Source: Prado023 sp963777855
GTDB lineage: Bacteria; Actinomycetota; Actinomycetes; S36-B12; CAIYMF01
Length of the DNA stretch: 64,000 bases
Direction of reading: 5' to 3'
Assembly: GCA_963777855.1 (NCBI GenBank)
Contig: CAVZRW010000013.1
Span: 124,001 to 188,000, forward strand
Position 1 is the stretch's first letter, and each line of letters begins with the position of its first letter. Made by a program: the position numbers and the translations under genes. Of the stretch, positions 26,610 to 37,673 are shown one piece after another. The notes under the pieces were generated by a model that ran no database searches, was not told the origin of the DNA, and worked only from the letters and a program-made list of their open reading frames with translations.

Positions 26610-28309
26610 GCAGCGACCCGCAGGGCAGCGCACCCCGCTCGCCGGTGCCCTGGTGGCGCGGCGCGGTGTTCTACCAGGTGTACCCACGCTCGTTCGCGGA
26701 CTCCGACGGCGACGGTGAGGGTGACCTCCCCGGCATCCTGGCCCGCCTGGACCATCTCGTCGACCTCGGCGTGGACGCGGTGTGGCTCAGTCCCTTCTAC
26801 CCCTCGCCCCTGGCCGACGGGGGCTACGACGTGGCCGACCCGCGCGACGTGGACCCCCGGTTCGGGACCCTGGGCGATGCCCGGGCGCTGATCGATGCCG
26901 CGCACGGTCGCGGGATCCGGATCGTGGTCGATGTGGTGCCCAACCACGTGTCCGTGGAGCACGCGTGGTTCCGGGCCGCCCTGGCCGCGGGCGCCGGAAG
27001 TGCCGAGCACGCCCGCTTCCACATCCTGCCCGGCCGCGGCGAGGGCGGTGCGCAGCCCCCCAACAACTGGGTCGGGGTCTTCGGGGGCTCGACCTGGTCG
27101 CCGCTGCCCACGGCCGCCCGCGACGATCAGGGTCGCGCGCTGTGGTACCTGCACCTGTTCGACTCCAGCCAGCCGGACCTGAACTGGGACAACCCGGAGG
27201 TCCTGGCCGACTCGCTGGACACCCTGCGGTTCTGGCTGGACCTGGGCGTCGACGGCTTCCGGGTCGATGTGGCCTTCGGGCTCAAGAAGGACATGACCTA
27301 CGCCGACCACCCCGACCCCGAGGCCGTGATCCGGGCCATGCGACTGGACCTCGCCGACGGTGTCGAGCGTGACCCCGATCCGCGCGCGGTCCTGCGCACC
27401 GCCCCGTTCTTCGACCGCGACGAGGTCCACGAGGTCTACCGGGCCTGGCGCCGCGTGATCGACGAGTACCCACGCGAGATCGTCACGGTCGCCGAGGCGT
27501 GGGCCTACCCGGTCGCGCGCTCGATGGCCTACGCCCGGCCCGACGAGCTGTCCCAGGTCTTCTGCTTCGACTTCCTGATCGTGGCCTGGGACGCGGCAGC
27601 GATCCGCCGAGCGATCTCGTCCGTGCTCGACGCCGTGGCCCTCGTCGGCGCCCCGCCCACCTGGGTGCTCAGCAACCACGACACCCCGCGGGTCGTGACC
27701 CGCCTCGGCGGTGGGGAGCAGGGGCTGCGCAAGGCCCTTGCCCTGGCCCATGTGGCCCACGCGCTGCCCGGTGGCGTGTACGTCTTCGCCGGGGAGGAGC
27801 TCGGCCTGCCCGACGCCGAGATCCCTGACGAGCGCCGGGCGGACCCCATCTGGTTCCGCTCCGGGGGCGCCGACCCGGGCCGGGATGGCGCGCGGGTACC
27901 CCTGCCCTGGTCGGGCAGTGCACCGCCCTACGGGTTCACGACCGCCGACGACTCGTGGCTGCCGGCACCCGAGGGGTGGTCCGGGCTCACCGTGGCAGCG
28001 CAGTCGGCCGACCCGACCAGCCCGCTGGCCCGGTACCGGCGGATGATCGCCCTGCGGCACAGCCACCCGGCATTCGCCGACCCCGACGCCGCCGTCGGGG
28101 TCAGTGGCGCCCCGGGCGTGGTGATCGTGCGCCGGGAGGGCAGCCGCGCGCTGTGGTGCGTGCTCAACACCACCGACGAGGCCGTGGACGTCGAGCTGGC
28201 AGGTGCCGGGGGCAGCGATGTGCTGGCCGCCTCCGCCGACGACGCCCTGGTCGACTGGGACGGGGTGCGCCTGCGGCTGCCGGGCCACTGCGCGGCCTGG
28301 CTCGGGTGA
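26606..28309 (+). CDS. aglA: Alpha-glucosidase, GH13
   Basis: Cytoplasmic GH13 alpha-glucosidase (oligo-1,6-glucosidase/sucrase/trehalase-like group), 567 residues, no signal peptide. Conserved regions in order: VFYQVYPRSFADSDGDGEGD, DVVPNHVS (region I), GFRVDVAFGL (nucleophile Asp), TVAEAWA (acid/base Glu) and LSNHDTPR (transition-state Asp). The exact linkage preference cannot be read from these motifs. It is translationally coupled to the LacI regulator and followed by an alpha-glucoside-type ABC transporter, implying import of maltose-like or other alpha-glucosides with intracellular hydrolysis. Confidence 0.9.
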   Translation: MSSDPQGSAPRSPVPWWRGAVFYQVYPRSFADSDGDGEGDLPGILARLDHLVDLGVDAVWLSPFYPSPLADGGYDVADPRDVDPRFGTLGDARALIDAAHGRGIRIVVDVVPNHVSVEHAWFRAALAAGAGSAEHARFHILPGRGEGGAQPPNNWVGVFGGSTWSPLPTAARDDQGRALWYLHLFDSSQPDLNWDNPEVLADSLDTLRFWLDLGVDGFRVDVAFGLKKDMTYADHPDPEAVIRAMRLDLADGVERDPDPRAVLRTAPFFDRDEVHEVYRAWRRVIDEYPREIVTVAEAWAYPVARSMAYARPDELSQVFCFDFLIVAWDAAAIRRAISSVLDAVALVGAPPTWVLSNHDTPRVVTRLGGGEQGLRKALALAHVAHALPGGVYVFAGEELGLPDAEIPDERRADPIWFRSGGADPGRDGARVPLPWSGSAPPYGFTTADDSWLPAPEGWSGLTVAAQSADPTSPLARYRRMIALRHSHPAFADPDAAVGVSGAPGVVIVRREGSRALWCVLNTTDEAVDVELAGAGGSDVLAASADDALVDWDGVRLRLPGHCAAWLG

Positions 28310-28467
28310 GCCCGCCCGTCACCCGTTCGTCGCGGCGTTGTTACCGAATCGTTATGTGATGCATGAGCGTTGCACCGTGGTGGTCGTTGCATGGGGGGTC
28401 CCCGACCGCGAAGGTGGCAGGCAGGACGGGTCGCCCGTCCGATCCCGCACAAAGGAGACCCCGTTTC

Positions 28468-29838
28468 ATGACGACCACCTCCCGATCCCGATGGCTCGCG
28501 GCGATCGCTGGCGCGTCCAGCATCGCCCTTGCCCTCACCGGGTGTTCCAGCAGCGACGACACCGCCACTGACGGCGCCTCGGCCACGGCCTCCGGCGCGG
28601 ACAAGTGCGCGGCGTTCGCGCAGTACGGCGACCTCTCGGGCAAGACCGTGACGGTCTACACCTCGATCGTCGCCCCCGAGGACCAGATGCACATCGACTC
28701 GTACAAGCCGTTCGAGGAGTGCACCGGCGCCACCATCGAGTACGAGGGCTCCAAGGAGTTCGAGGCCCAGCTCAAGGTGCGCGTGAAGGCCGGCAACCCG
28801 CCGGACATCGCCTACGTCCCGCAGCCGGGCCTGCTGGCCACCCTGGTCAAGGAGGGCGCGGTGAAGACCCCGCCGGCCGAGACCGCGGCCAACGTGGACA
28901 AGAACTGGAACACGGACTGGAAGGACTACGGCTCGGTCGACGGCACCTTCTACGCCGCCCCGCTGGGCTCGAACCTGAAGAGCCTCGTGTGGTACTCGCC
29001 GCAGATGTTCGCCGACAACGGCTGGGAGATCCCCAAGACGTGGGCCGAGCTCAAGACCCTGACCGACACCATCGCCAAGTCCGGCAAGGTGGACAAGCCC
29101 TGGTGCGTCGGCATCGGCTCCGGTGACGCCACCGGCTGGCCGCTGACCGACTGGATGGAGGACGTCATGCTGCGCCTGCATGGCACCGAGGTCTACGACC
29201 AGTGGGTCACCCACGAGATCCCGTTCAACGACCCGAAGGTCGCCCAGGTCCTCGACGAGGTCGGCTCGATCGTGAAGAACCCCGACTACGTCAACGGCGG
29301 GCTCGGCGACGTGAAGTCCATCGCGTCGACCACCTTCCAGGACGCCGGCCTTCCGATCCTGTCCGGCACCTGCGCCCTGCACCGCCAGGCCTCGTTCTAC
29401 GCCTCGAACCTGACCGAGGCCGGCGCGACGATCGGTGAGGACGGCGACGTGTTCGCGTTCTACCTGCCGGGCGTCGACGAGACCAGCAAGCCGACCCTCG
29501 GCGGTGGCGAGTTCGTCACGGCGTTCGCCGACCGTCCCGAGGTCCAGGCGTTCCAGAACTACCTGTCCACCTCGGACTGGGCCAACACCAAGGCTGCCGT
29601 CAGCTCCGGCTGGGTGACCGCCAACATGGGTGCTGACCCGGCCCTGTTCAAGGGCATCGACCGCGTCGCGGTCGAGGCGCTGCAGGACCCGGCCGCGTCG
29701 TTCCGCTTCGACGGCTCGGACAACATGCCTGCCGCCGTCGGCGCCGGTACCTTCTGGACCGGCATGACCGACTGGATCACCGGCAAGTCCACGCAGGACA
29801 CCCTCGACTACATCGAGAAGTCCTGGCCGACCTCCTGA
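28468..29838 (+). CDS. aglE: Alpha-glucoside ABC transporter substrate-binding lipoprotein
   Basis: 456-residue exported lipoprotein. The signal peptide is basic-hydrophobic, with the lipobox LALTGC and lipidated Cys26, followed by a Ser/Thr/Ala linker. The mature part is an AglE-like periplasmic-binding fold (TVYTSIVAPEDQMHIDSY, AGNPPDIAYVPQPG, GTCALHRQASFYA). AAAGGAG lies 11 nt before the ATG. A 158-bp gap after aglA contains an AT-richer stretch (GTTACCGAATCGTTATG, about 28339-28355) that may be its promoter. A 15-bp hairpin directly follows, separating it from the permease genes. Confidence 0.92.
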   Translation: MTTTSRSRWLAAIAGASSIALALTGCSSSDDTATDGASATASGADKCAAFAQYGDLSGKTVTVYTSIVAPEDQMHIDSYKPFEECTGATIEYEGSKEFEAQLKVRVKAGNPPDIAYVPQPGLLATLVKEGAVKTPPAETAANVDKNWNTDWKDYGSVDGTFYAAPLGSNLKSLVWYSPQMFADNGWEIPKTWAELKTLTDTIAKSGKVDKPWCVGIGSGDATGWPLTDWMEDVMLRLHGTEVYDQWVTHEIPFNDPKVAQVLDEVGSIVKNPDYVNGGLGDVKSIASTTFQDAGLPILSGTCALHRQASFYASNLTEAGATIGEDGDVFAFYLPGVDETSKPTLGGGEFVTAFADRPEVQAFQNYLSTSDWANTKAAVSSGWVTANMGADPALFKGIDRVAVEALQDPAASFRFDGSDNMPAAVGAGTFWTGMTDWITGKSTQDTLDYIEKSWPTS

Positions 29839-29862
29839 GTCGGTTGCACGTCATCGCATGAC

Positions 29863-29897
29863 CCGGGGGTCGGGTGGACAATCCACCCGACCCCCGG
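29863..29897 (+). terminator. Intercistronic hairpin between aglE and aglF
   Basis: CCGGGGGTCGGGTGG (29863-29877) pairs perfectly with 29883-29897 around a 5-nt loop. It begins 24 nt after the aglE stop and 80 nt before the permease start. It has no U-tract. Such hairpins between binding-protein and permease genes usually stabilise or partially terminate the upstream message, giving excess binding protein. Confidence 0.7.
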
Positions 29898-29977
29898 TGC
29901 ACTTCCGCCCCGGGTGAACGCGCGCCGCCCCGGCGGTGCCAGCCCCACGTGAGTCCCCATGCAGGAGGCCAGGCCCA

Positions 29978-30938
29978 GTGAGTCCCACTGAGAAGATCAT
30001 CCAGATGTTCGAGGCGCTGGCGCTGTTCGGTGCCTTCTTCGCGATCGTGCTGTTCGTGGTGAGCAGGGTTCGCGGTCGCGCCGCCGAGTCGGCGCATGCG
30101 ATCGGGTTCATCGGACCCGACCATGATCATGCTGGCCGTGGGCCTGCTGTATCCGGCGATCCTGACCATCATCGGCTCCTTCAAGAGCGCCGACGGGGAC
30201 TCCTGGGTCGGCATCGAGAACTACACGACCCTGCTCACCGAGCCCGAGTACCAGCGGGTGCTGGTCAACACGTTCATCTGGGTCCTCCTCGTCCCCTTCG
30301 CGGCCACCGCCATCGGCCTGCTCTACGCGGTGCTGGTGGACCGGACGCGCACCGAGGCCCTGTCGAAGGCGCTGGTGTTCCTGCCCATGGCCATCTCCAT
30401 GGTGGGCGCCTCGATCATCTGGAAGTTCGTCTACGACTTCCGTCCGGCGGCCGCCCCCCAGATCGGCCTGGCCAACCAGGTGCTGATCTGGATGGGGCTG
30501 GACCCCTACCAGTTCCTGATCACCGAGCCGTGGAACACCTTCTTCCTGATCGTGGTGATGATCTGGATCCAGGCCGGGTTCGCGATGACGGTCCTGTCGG
30601 CGTCGATCAAGGCGATCCCCGACGACATCATCGAGGCCGCCAAGCTCGACGGGGTCTCCGGGATGCAGATGTTCCGCAAGATCACCGTTCCCAGCATCCG
30701 GCCCGGGATCATCGTGGTGGTCACGACGATCGCCATCGGCACCCTCAAGGTCTTCGACGTGGTCCGCACGATGACCGGCGGGCAGTTCAAGACCTCGGTG
30801 GTCGCCAACGAGTTCTACAAGCAGAGCTTCGTCTACGACAACGCCGGGCTCGGCGCCGCGCTCGCGGTGCTGCTGTTCATCCTGGTGATCCCGATCGTCG
30901 CGTACAACATCACCCAGCTGCGGAAGGCGGCCAACTGA
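29978..30938 (+). CDS. aglF: Alpha-glucoside ABC transporter permease 1 (one frameshift)
   Basis: MalF-family membrane permease of about 319 residues and roughly seven hydrophobic segments, starting with ALALFGAFFAIVLFVV. The cytoplasmic EAA loop is visible as IIEAAKLDGVSGMQMFRKIT. One extra base near 30118 (GGACCCGACCATG) separates the first 45 residues from the rest. The start is GTG 29978, with AGGAGG at 29963-29968. The stop overlaps the next permease start (TGATG), indicating translational coupling. Confidence 0.88.
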
Positions 30939-31862
30939 TGACTGCCATGAATCCCGCAGCGCACTCGATCCCCGAGGGCGAGGAGCTCATCGCCAACGGT
31001 GCCCAAGGCCACTGAGGGCAGCATCGCGCTGCGCCAGAAGTCGATCTGGGCCACCATCCTGGCCGCGGTGATCGCCCTGCTCTGGACGATCCCCACCCTG
31101 GGCCTGCTCATCACGAGCTTCCGGCCGGCGCGCGACGCGGCGAGGTCGGGCTGGTGGACGGTCTGGCAGGACCCCAGCTTCACGCTGGCCAACTACAAGC
31201 AGGCCCTGTTCGGCGGCTCCACGAACCTGTCCACGTACTTCCTGAACTCCGCGGTGATCACCATCCCCGCGGTCATCATCCCGATCTCGATCGCCTGCCT
31301 GGCGGCCTACGGCTTCGCGTGGGTCCAGTTCAAGGGGGCCGCGGCGCTGTTCATCGTCGTGTTCGCCCTGCAGATCGTGCCGATCCAGGTCACCCTGATC
31401 CCGCTGCAGAAGCTCTTCGTGGACGCGGGCATGGCGGGCACGTTCTGGCCGATCTGGATCGCGCACAGCATCTTCGCCCTACCCCTGGCCATCTACCTGC
31501 TGCACAACTTCATGAGCGAGCTGCCCAAGGAGCTCTTCGAGGCCGCCCGCGTGGATGGCGCCGGCCACGTCACGATCTTCTTCAAGATCCTGCTGCCGCT
31601 GATGATGCCGGCGATCGCCGCATTCGCCATCTTCCAGTTCCTGTGGGTGTGGAACGACCTGCTGGTCGGCCTGACATTCGGCGCGAGCCCGAAGGTGGCC
31701 CCGTTGACCGTGCGCGTGGCCGAGCTCTCGGGCACCCGCGGTTCGGCCTGGCACCTGCTGTCGGCGGGAGCGTTCATCTCGATGATCGTGCCGCTGATCG
31801 TGTTCGTGTCGATGCAGCGCTACTTCGTGCGGGGCCTGCTCGCCGGGTCGGTCAAGGGATAG
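30938..31862 (+). CDS. aglG: Alpha-glucoside ABC transporter permease 2 (one frameshift)
   Basis: MalG-family permease, about 307 residues. A short polar N-terminus (MTAMNPAAHSIPEGEEL) joins the core after removal of one base near 31003 (GGTGCC|C|AAGGCC). Six hydrophobic segments follow. The EAA motif is FEAARVDGAGHVTIFFKILLP, and the C-terminus FVRGLLAGSVKG is typical. It is coupled to aglF and followed 3 nt later by the beta-glucosidase. No ATPase gene is present, so a shared MsiK/MalK-type ATPase elsewhere is presumably used. Confidence 0.9.
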
Positions 31863-31865
31863 CCC

Positions 31866-33245
31866 GTGGTCGATCTGTCCACCGCCCTGCCGACGGACTT
31901 CACGGTCGGGGTGGGTACCTCGGCATGGCAGGTCGAGGGTGCCTCGGCCAGTCGTGGCCGCACGATCTGGGACGACCTGGCCGACCGGCCGGGGGCCATC
32001 GCCGATGGATCGACGGGCGACCCCGCCTGCGAGCACGTCGCGCGCATGGCCCAGGACGTGGACCTGCTGGCGTGGCTGGGCGTCGACGCCTACCGGTTCT
32101 CGATCTCCTGGGCCCGGGTGCAGCCCGGGGGCCGGGGCCCGATGTCACCCGACGGCCTGGACCACTACGACCGGCTCTGCGACGCCCTGCTCGAGCGCGG
32201 GATCACGCCGCTGGTCACGCTGTACCACTGGGACCTGCCCAGCGAGCTGCAGGCCACCGGGGGCTGGTTGCGTCCGCGCACCGGTGAGCTGTTCGGCCAG
32301 TACGCCAACGCCGTGGCCACCCGGCTCGGTGACCGGGTGGGGTCGTGGGCCACGCTCAACGAGCCGTGGTGCTCGGCGTTCCTGGGCTATGCGGCCGGGA
32401 TCCATGCCCCCGGTGTGCAGGAGCCGGCCCACGCCCTGGAGGTGGCCTACCGGCTGCTCGTGGCCCATGCCCGGGGGGTCGAGGGCCTGCGGGCGGGGGC
32501 TGCCCAGGACGTCGGCATCGTGCTCAACCTGATGCCCACATTCCCGGACGAGCCCTATCGCGACGACCCGGCGCTCCGGGCGGCGGCGCGGCACATCGAC
32601 GGCCTGCAGAACCACCTGTGGCTCGACGCCCTGGCCGGGCGCGGGCTCAACGCCGAGGTCGTGGACTCCACGGCCGCGATCAGCGACTGGTCGTTCGCAG
32701 ACAGCGCCGAGTTCGGCGCCGTGAGCGCACCCCTGGACTGGCTGGGCGTGAACTACTACACCGTCCAGCGGCTCGCCCCGGCCACGCCCGGGGCGAGCGG
32801 CGCGGTCGCCCAGGACGTCAGCGCCCACCCGGGGTGCCCTCCGGTCCAGTTCGTGCCGCGGGCTCCGACGACCCAGATGGGCTGGGAGGTCAACCCCGCG
32901 GGCCTGGGCACGACCCTGCGCAAGACCGCCCAGGCCCTGCCGGGCGTGCCGCTGTGGGTCGCCGAGAACGGGATGGCGCTGCCCGACGAGGTGCTCGACG
33001 CCCGCGTGGCCGACGCCCGTCGGGTGGAGTACCTCCAGGCCCACCTCGCCGAGGTCGTCGCCGCCCGGGCCGACGGGGTGGACGTGCGCGGCTACCTGGC
33101 GTGGTCGCTGTTCGACAACATCGAGTGGGCCGAGGGGTGGCGCCAGCGGTTCGGGCTGGTCCACGTGGACCAGCAGACCCAGGTGCGCACCCCCAAGGAC
33201 AGCGCCCACTGGCTGCGCGCCCTGCAGTCCGCCCGCCGCCCCTGA
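31866..33245 (+). CDS. bgl: Beta-glucosidase, GH1
   Basis: 459-residue cytoplasmic GH1 enzyme hydrolysing beta-glucosides such as cellobiose. GTSAWQVEGA at the N-terminus is the GH1 start motif. The acid/base Glu166 is in WATLNEPW and the nucleophile Glu is in VAENGMALPDE. YLAWSLFDNIEWAEGW and FGLVHVD close the barrel. The start is the GTG 3 nt after aglG, so it is the last gene of the transporter operon. An alpha-glucoside-type transporter paired with both an alpha- and a beta-glucosidase suggests broad disaccharide use. The palindromic element at 33331-33370 follows. Confidence 0.92.
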   Translation: MVDLSTALPTDFTVGVGTSAWQVEGASASRGRTIWDDLADRPGAIADGSTGDPACEHVARMAQDVDLLAWLGVDAYRFSISWARVQPGGRGPMSPDGLDHYDRLCDALLERGITPLVTLYHWDLPSELQATGGWLRPRTGELFGQYANAVATRLGDRVGSWATLNEPWCSAFLGYAAGIHAPGVQEPAHALEVAYRLLVAHARGVEGLRAGAAQDVGIVLNLMPTFPDEPYRDDPALRAAARHIDGLQNHLWLDALAGRGLNAEVVDSTAAISDWSFADSAEFGAVSAPLDWLGVNYYTVQRLAPATPGASGAVAQDVSAHPGCPPVQFVPRAPTTQMGWEVNPAGLGTTLRKTAQALPGVPLWVAENGMALPDEVLDARVADARRVEYLQAHLAEVVAARADGVDVRGYLAWSLFDNIEWAEGWRQRFGLVHVDQQTQVRTPKDSAHWLRALQSARRP

Positions 33246-33330
33246 CCCCGCACCCACCCACTCCACCCCACGCCCACGCCGGCCGCGCCCGCCGTCACCC
33301 CGCGCCGCCGCCGTCGGGCGCCCGGGACTT

Positions 33331-33405
33331 GGGCCCCGTTTCGGTGGCGAATCCCATCGAGGCGGGGCCCGAATCGACTGTGGCCCCTCTAGACGGGGCC
33401 GAAAT
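33331..33405 (+). repeat. Palindromic dispersed element, copy 2
   Basis: Left arm GGGCCCCGTTTCGGTG (33331-33346) and right arm CATCGAGGCGGGGCCC (33355-33370) enclose an 8-nt loop and are followed by GAATCG, as in the half-site of copy 1. In plus-strand RNA all 16 positions pair (13 Watson-Crick, 3 G-U); in minus-strand RNA the same sites would be A-C mismatches. A degenerate half-element, GGCCCCTCTAGACGGGGCC, follows at about 33382-33400. Lying 85 nt after the beta-glucosidase stop, it may end that operon. Confidence 0.65.
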
Positions 33406-33497
33406 CCGCGCCGAGCCTCCGCGCCCGTGCCACGCGCCGTGCCTCCGGGTCCGTGCCTCCGGGTCCGTGCCACTGCGCCGACGGCGGGGGCGCGGGG

Positions 33498-35684
<2,187 letters not shown>

Positions 35685-35691
35685 GGGGCGC

Positions 35692-35709
35692 AGCCTACCC
35701 AACGTTGGG
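35692..35709 (-). promoter_or_regulatory. glgX promoter with overlapping CCCAACGTTGGG palindrome
   Basis: The minus-strand -10 box TAGGCT occupies 35692-35697. It abuts the perfect 12-bp palindrome CCCAACGTTGGG at 35698-35709. A factor bound there would block RNA polymerase; the factor is unknown. Confidence 0.45.
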
Positions 35710-35771
35710 CCAGTCCACCTGCGATCGCGCGCGTGCCGGGCGCGAAGTCGGCGTTCCGTGGCGTGAGCACG

Positions 35772-35785
35772 CGGGAGCGCTCCCC
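35772..35785. promoter_or_regulatory. CebR/LacI-type operator in the glgX-echA divergent region
   Basis: CGGGAGCGCTCCCC contains the full 12-bp core GGGAGCGCTCCC of the Streptomyces CebR operator. It lies about 90 bp upstream of the glgX start and 70 bp upstream of the probable echA -10 box (TACGCT, 35841-35846). It is the second such site in the window (see 14802-14815). Confidence 0.5.
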
Positions 35786-35888
35786 TGCGTGCGCACTGTC
35801 GGGCCGGGGGGAGGGCCCACGGGGGGCCCCGTGCAGCGGTTGTACGCTCGTCGATCGCGGGGCCAGGAACGGGACAGGGGTGCGGGCA

Positions 35889-36698
35889 ATGGATGTGGTC
35901 GTCGAGGGCAGCCTGAGCAGGGTCGAGCTCGAGGAGGGGGTCGCCACGCTGCGGCTGGACCGCCCGCCGGTGAACGCCCTGAACCTCGCGATGCAGCACG
36001 AGATCCTGGCTGCCGCCCGGTGGATCAGCGCTGCCGCCTCCGGGGACGGGGCCCGGGTGCGTGCCGTGGTCATCCACGGTGGGCCGAAGATGTTCGCCGC
36101 TGGGGCCGACATCAAGGAGATGGCCGCGATGTCCTACCAGGACATGGCCGCCGCCTCGCACGTGCTGCAGGAGTCCTTCGCCGCGGTGGCCGCGATCCCG
36201 GTGCCCGTCATCGCCGCGATCACCGGCTACGCCCTCGGCGGCGGGTGCGAGCTGGCCCTGTGCGCCGACCTGCGCGTCGCAGGCGAGCGCGCGAAGCTGG
36301 GGCAGCCCGAGGTGCTGCTCGGCGTGATCCCGGGCCTGGGTGGGTCGCAGCGCCTGCCCCGGCTGATCGGGCCCTCCCGGGCCAAGGACCTGATCTTCAC
36401 CGGGCGCCACATCGGGGCCGCCGAGGCCCTGTCGATCGGTCTCGTCGATCGGGTCGTGGCCGACGAGGGCGTGTACGACGAGGCCCTGTCCCTGGCCCGC
36501 ACACTGGCCTCCGGGGCCCCGCTGGCCCTCGCCGCGGCCAAGCGCGCAATCAACCAGGGCATGGAGGTGGACGTGGCCACCGGGTGCCAGATCGAGCGCC
36601 TGGAGTTCTCGGGCCTCTTCGCCACCGACGACCGGACGATCGGGATGCAGTCGTTCCTGGCCGAGGGCCCCGGGAAGGCGGCCTTCACGGGTCGGTGA
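35889..36698 (+). CDS. echA: Enoyl-CoA hydratase/isomerase
   Basis: Crotonase-fold enzyme of 269 residues. The acyl-CoA/oxyanion segment AGADIKEM (residues 71-78) and GGGCELALCADLRV are present. Both catalytic glutamates of true hydratases are kept (Glu121 in GGGCE, Glu141 in GQPE), followed by VIPGLGGSQRLPRLIG and the C-terminal LFATDDRTIGMQSFL. Hydration of crotonyl-CoA and other 2-enoyl-CoAs is therefore likely. It could supply the crotonase step of the ethylmalonyl-CoA pathway but is 24 kb from ccr. A TACGCT -10 box at 35841 gives a short leader. Confidence 0.9.
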   Translation: MDVVVEGSLSRVELEEGVATLRLDRPPVNALNLAMQHEILAAARWISAAASGDGARVRAVVIHGGPKMFAAGADIKEMAAMSYQDMAAASHVLQESFAAVAAIPVPVIAAITGYALGGGCELALCADLRVAGERAKLGQPEVLLGVIPGLGGSQRLPRLIGPSRAKDLIFTGRHIGAAEALSIGLVDRVVADEGVYDEALSLARTLASGAPLALAAAKRAINQGMEVDVATGCQIERLEFSGLFATDDRTIGMQSFLAEGPGKAAFTGR

Positions 36699-36889
36699 GC
36701 CCCGCCCGGCACACCGCGCCCGCGAGCGTGCACGCGCTCGAGCCCGCACGCCCGATCCCGCGAGCCCGCACCGCGAGCCCGCGCCGGATCCGCGCGCCCA
36801 TTCCCGGGCTGACCCCCGGCGCCGTCCCCGGCCGGTCGGGTCGCACGGGGGCTGGGTTCGTGGTGGGATGCGCTCTCGAGGAGGTGCCC

Positions 36890-37501
36890 ATGCAGGTGAC
36901 GGTGTTCGGGGCGACGGGGGGGACCGGCCGCGCGGTCGTGTCGGCGGCCCTGGCGGGCGGCCATGAGGTGAGCGTCCTGGTCCGGGATCCGGCGGCGGTG
37001 GCAGGGCTGCCCGAGTCGGTGCGCGCCGAGGTGGGCGACGCCCGGGACGCCGCTGCCGTGGGCCGGGCGGTCCGGGGGTCCGAGGCGGTGATCAGTGCCA
37101 TCGGCTCGCACACCCTGGGCCGGTCGTCGATGATCACCGACTGCATGACGACGATCATCGGGTCGCTGCACCCGAGCACCCGCCTGCTCGCGGTGAGCAC
37201 GGTCGGGGCCAACGGGTCGGGCTCCCAGATGCCGCTGCCCGTGCGCGCCACCATCTCCCTGGTGCTGCGCAACGCGATCGACGACCACGAGGGCCAGGAG
37301 CGCGCCATCATGGCCAGCGACCTCGACTGGACCATCGCGCGCTGCGTCGGGCTGACAGACGACCCGGCCACGGGCGAGGTCAGCGTGATCACGAAGGGCC
37401 GGGTCGCCGGCTCACGGATCGCCCGCTCCGATGTGGCCACCTGGCTCGTGGCCAACCTCGAGGACCCGACCTACTCCCGGCAGGCCGTGTCGCTGTCCTG
37501 A
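36890..37501 (+). CDS. NAD(P)-binding protein, atypical SDR / NmrA-like
   Basis: 203-residue single-domain Rossmann protein. The dinucleotide motif is VFGATGGTGRAVV at the N-terminus, with VSAIGSHTLG- and AVSTVGANGSG-like central strands and DLDWTIARCVGL later. This resembles flavin reductase/biliverdin-reductase-B-like atypical SDRs (NAD(P)H-binding, PF13460 type). It lacks a clear YxxxK catalytic pair. GAGGAGGTG lies 3-4 nt before the ATG. The substrate is unknown. Confidence 0.78.
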   Translation: MQVTVFGATGGTGRAVVSAALAGGHEVSVLVRDPAAVAGLPESVRAEVGDARDAAAVGRAVRGSEAVISAIGSHTLGRSSMITDCMTTIIGSLHPSTRLLAVSTVGANGSGSQMPLPVRATISLVLRNAIDDHEGQERAIMASDLDWTIARCVGLTDDPATGEVSVITKGRVAGSRIARSDVATWLVANLEDPTYSRQAVSLS

Positions 37502-37673
37502 GCGGGCCGGACCGGGTTCGCCTGGCACCGTGCCCGGGGCACCTGCGCCGGTGTGCCGGGCGCCCGGGCGATCCCCGGCCGGCGGCGGCGACCCGGGGCC
37601 CGGGGCGGGGTCGTGCGGGTGGGCGCTCAGGTAGGCTGCGGCGACAGGGTCGAGCCAGCGGATCGGGGCGAAC

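Noticed and set aside
35685..36749. Long minus-strand extension of the glgX reading frame (about 1083 residues in total)
   Set aside because: It is antisense to echA and composed of Arg/Gly/His-rich shadow sequence; GlgX proteins start at the CBM48 region.
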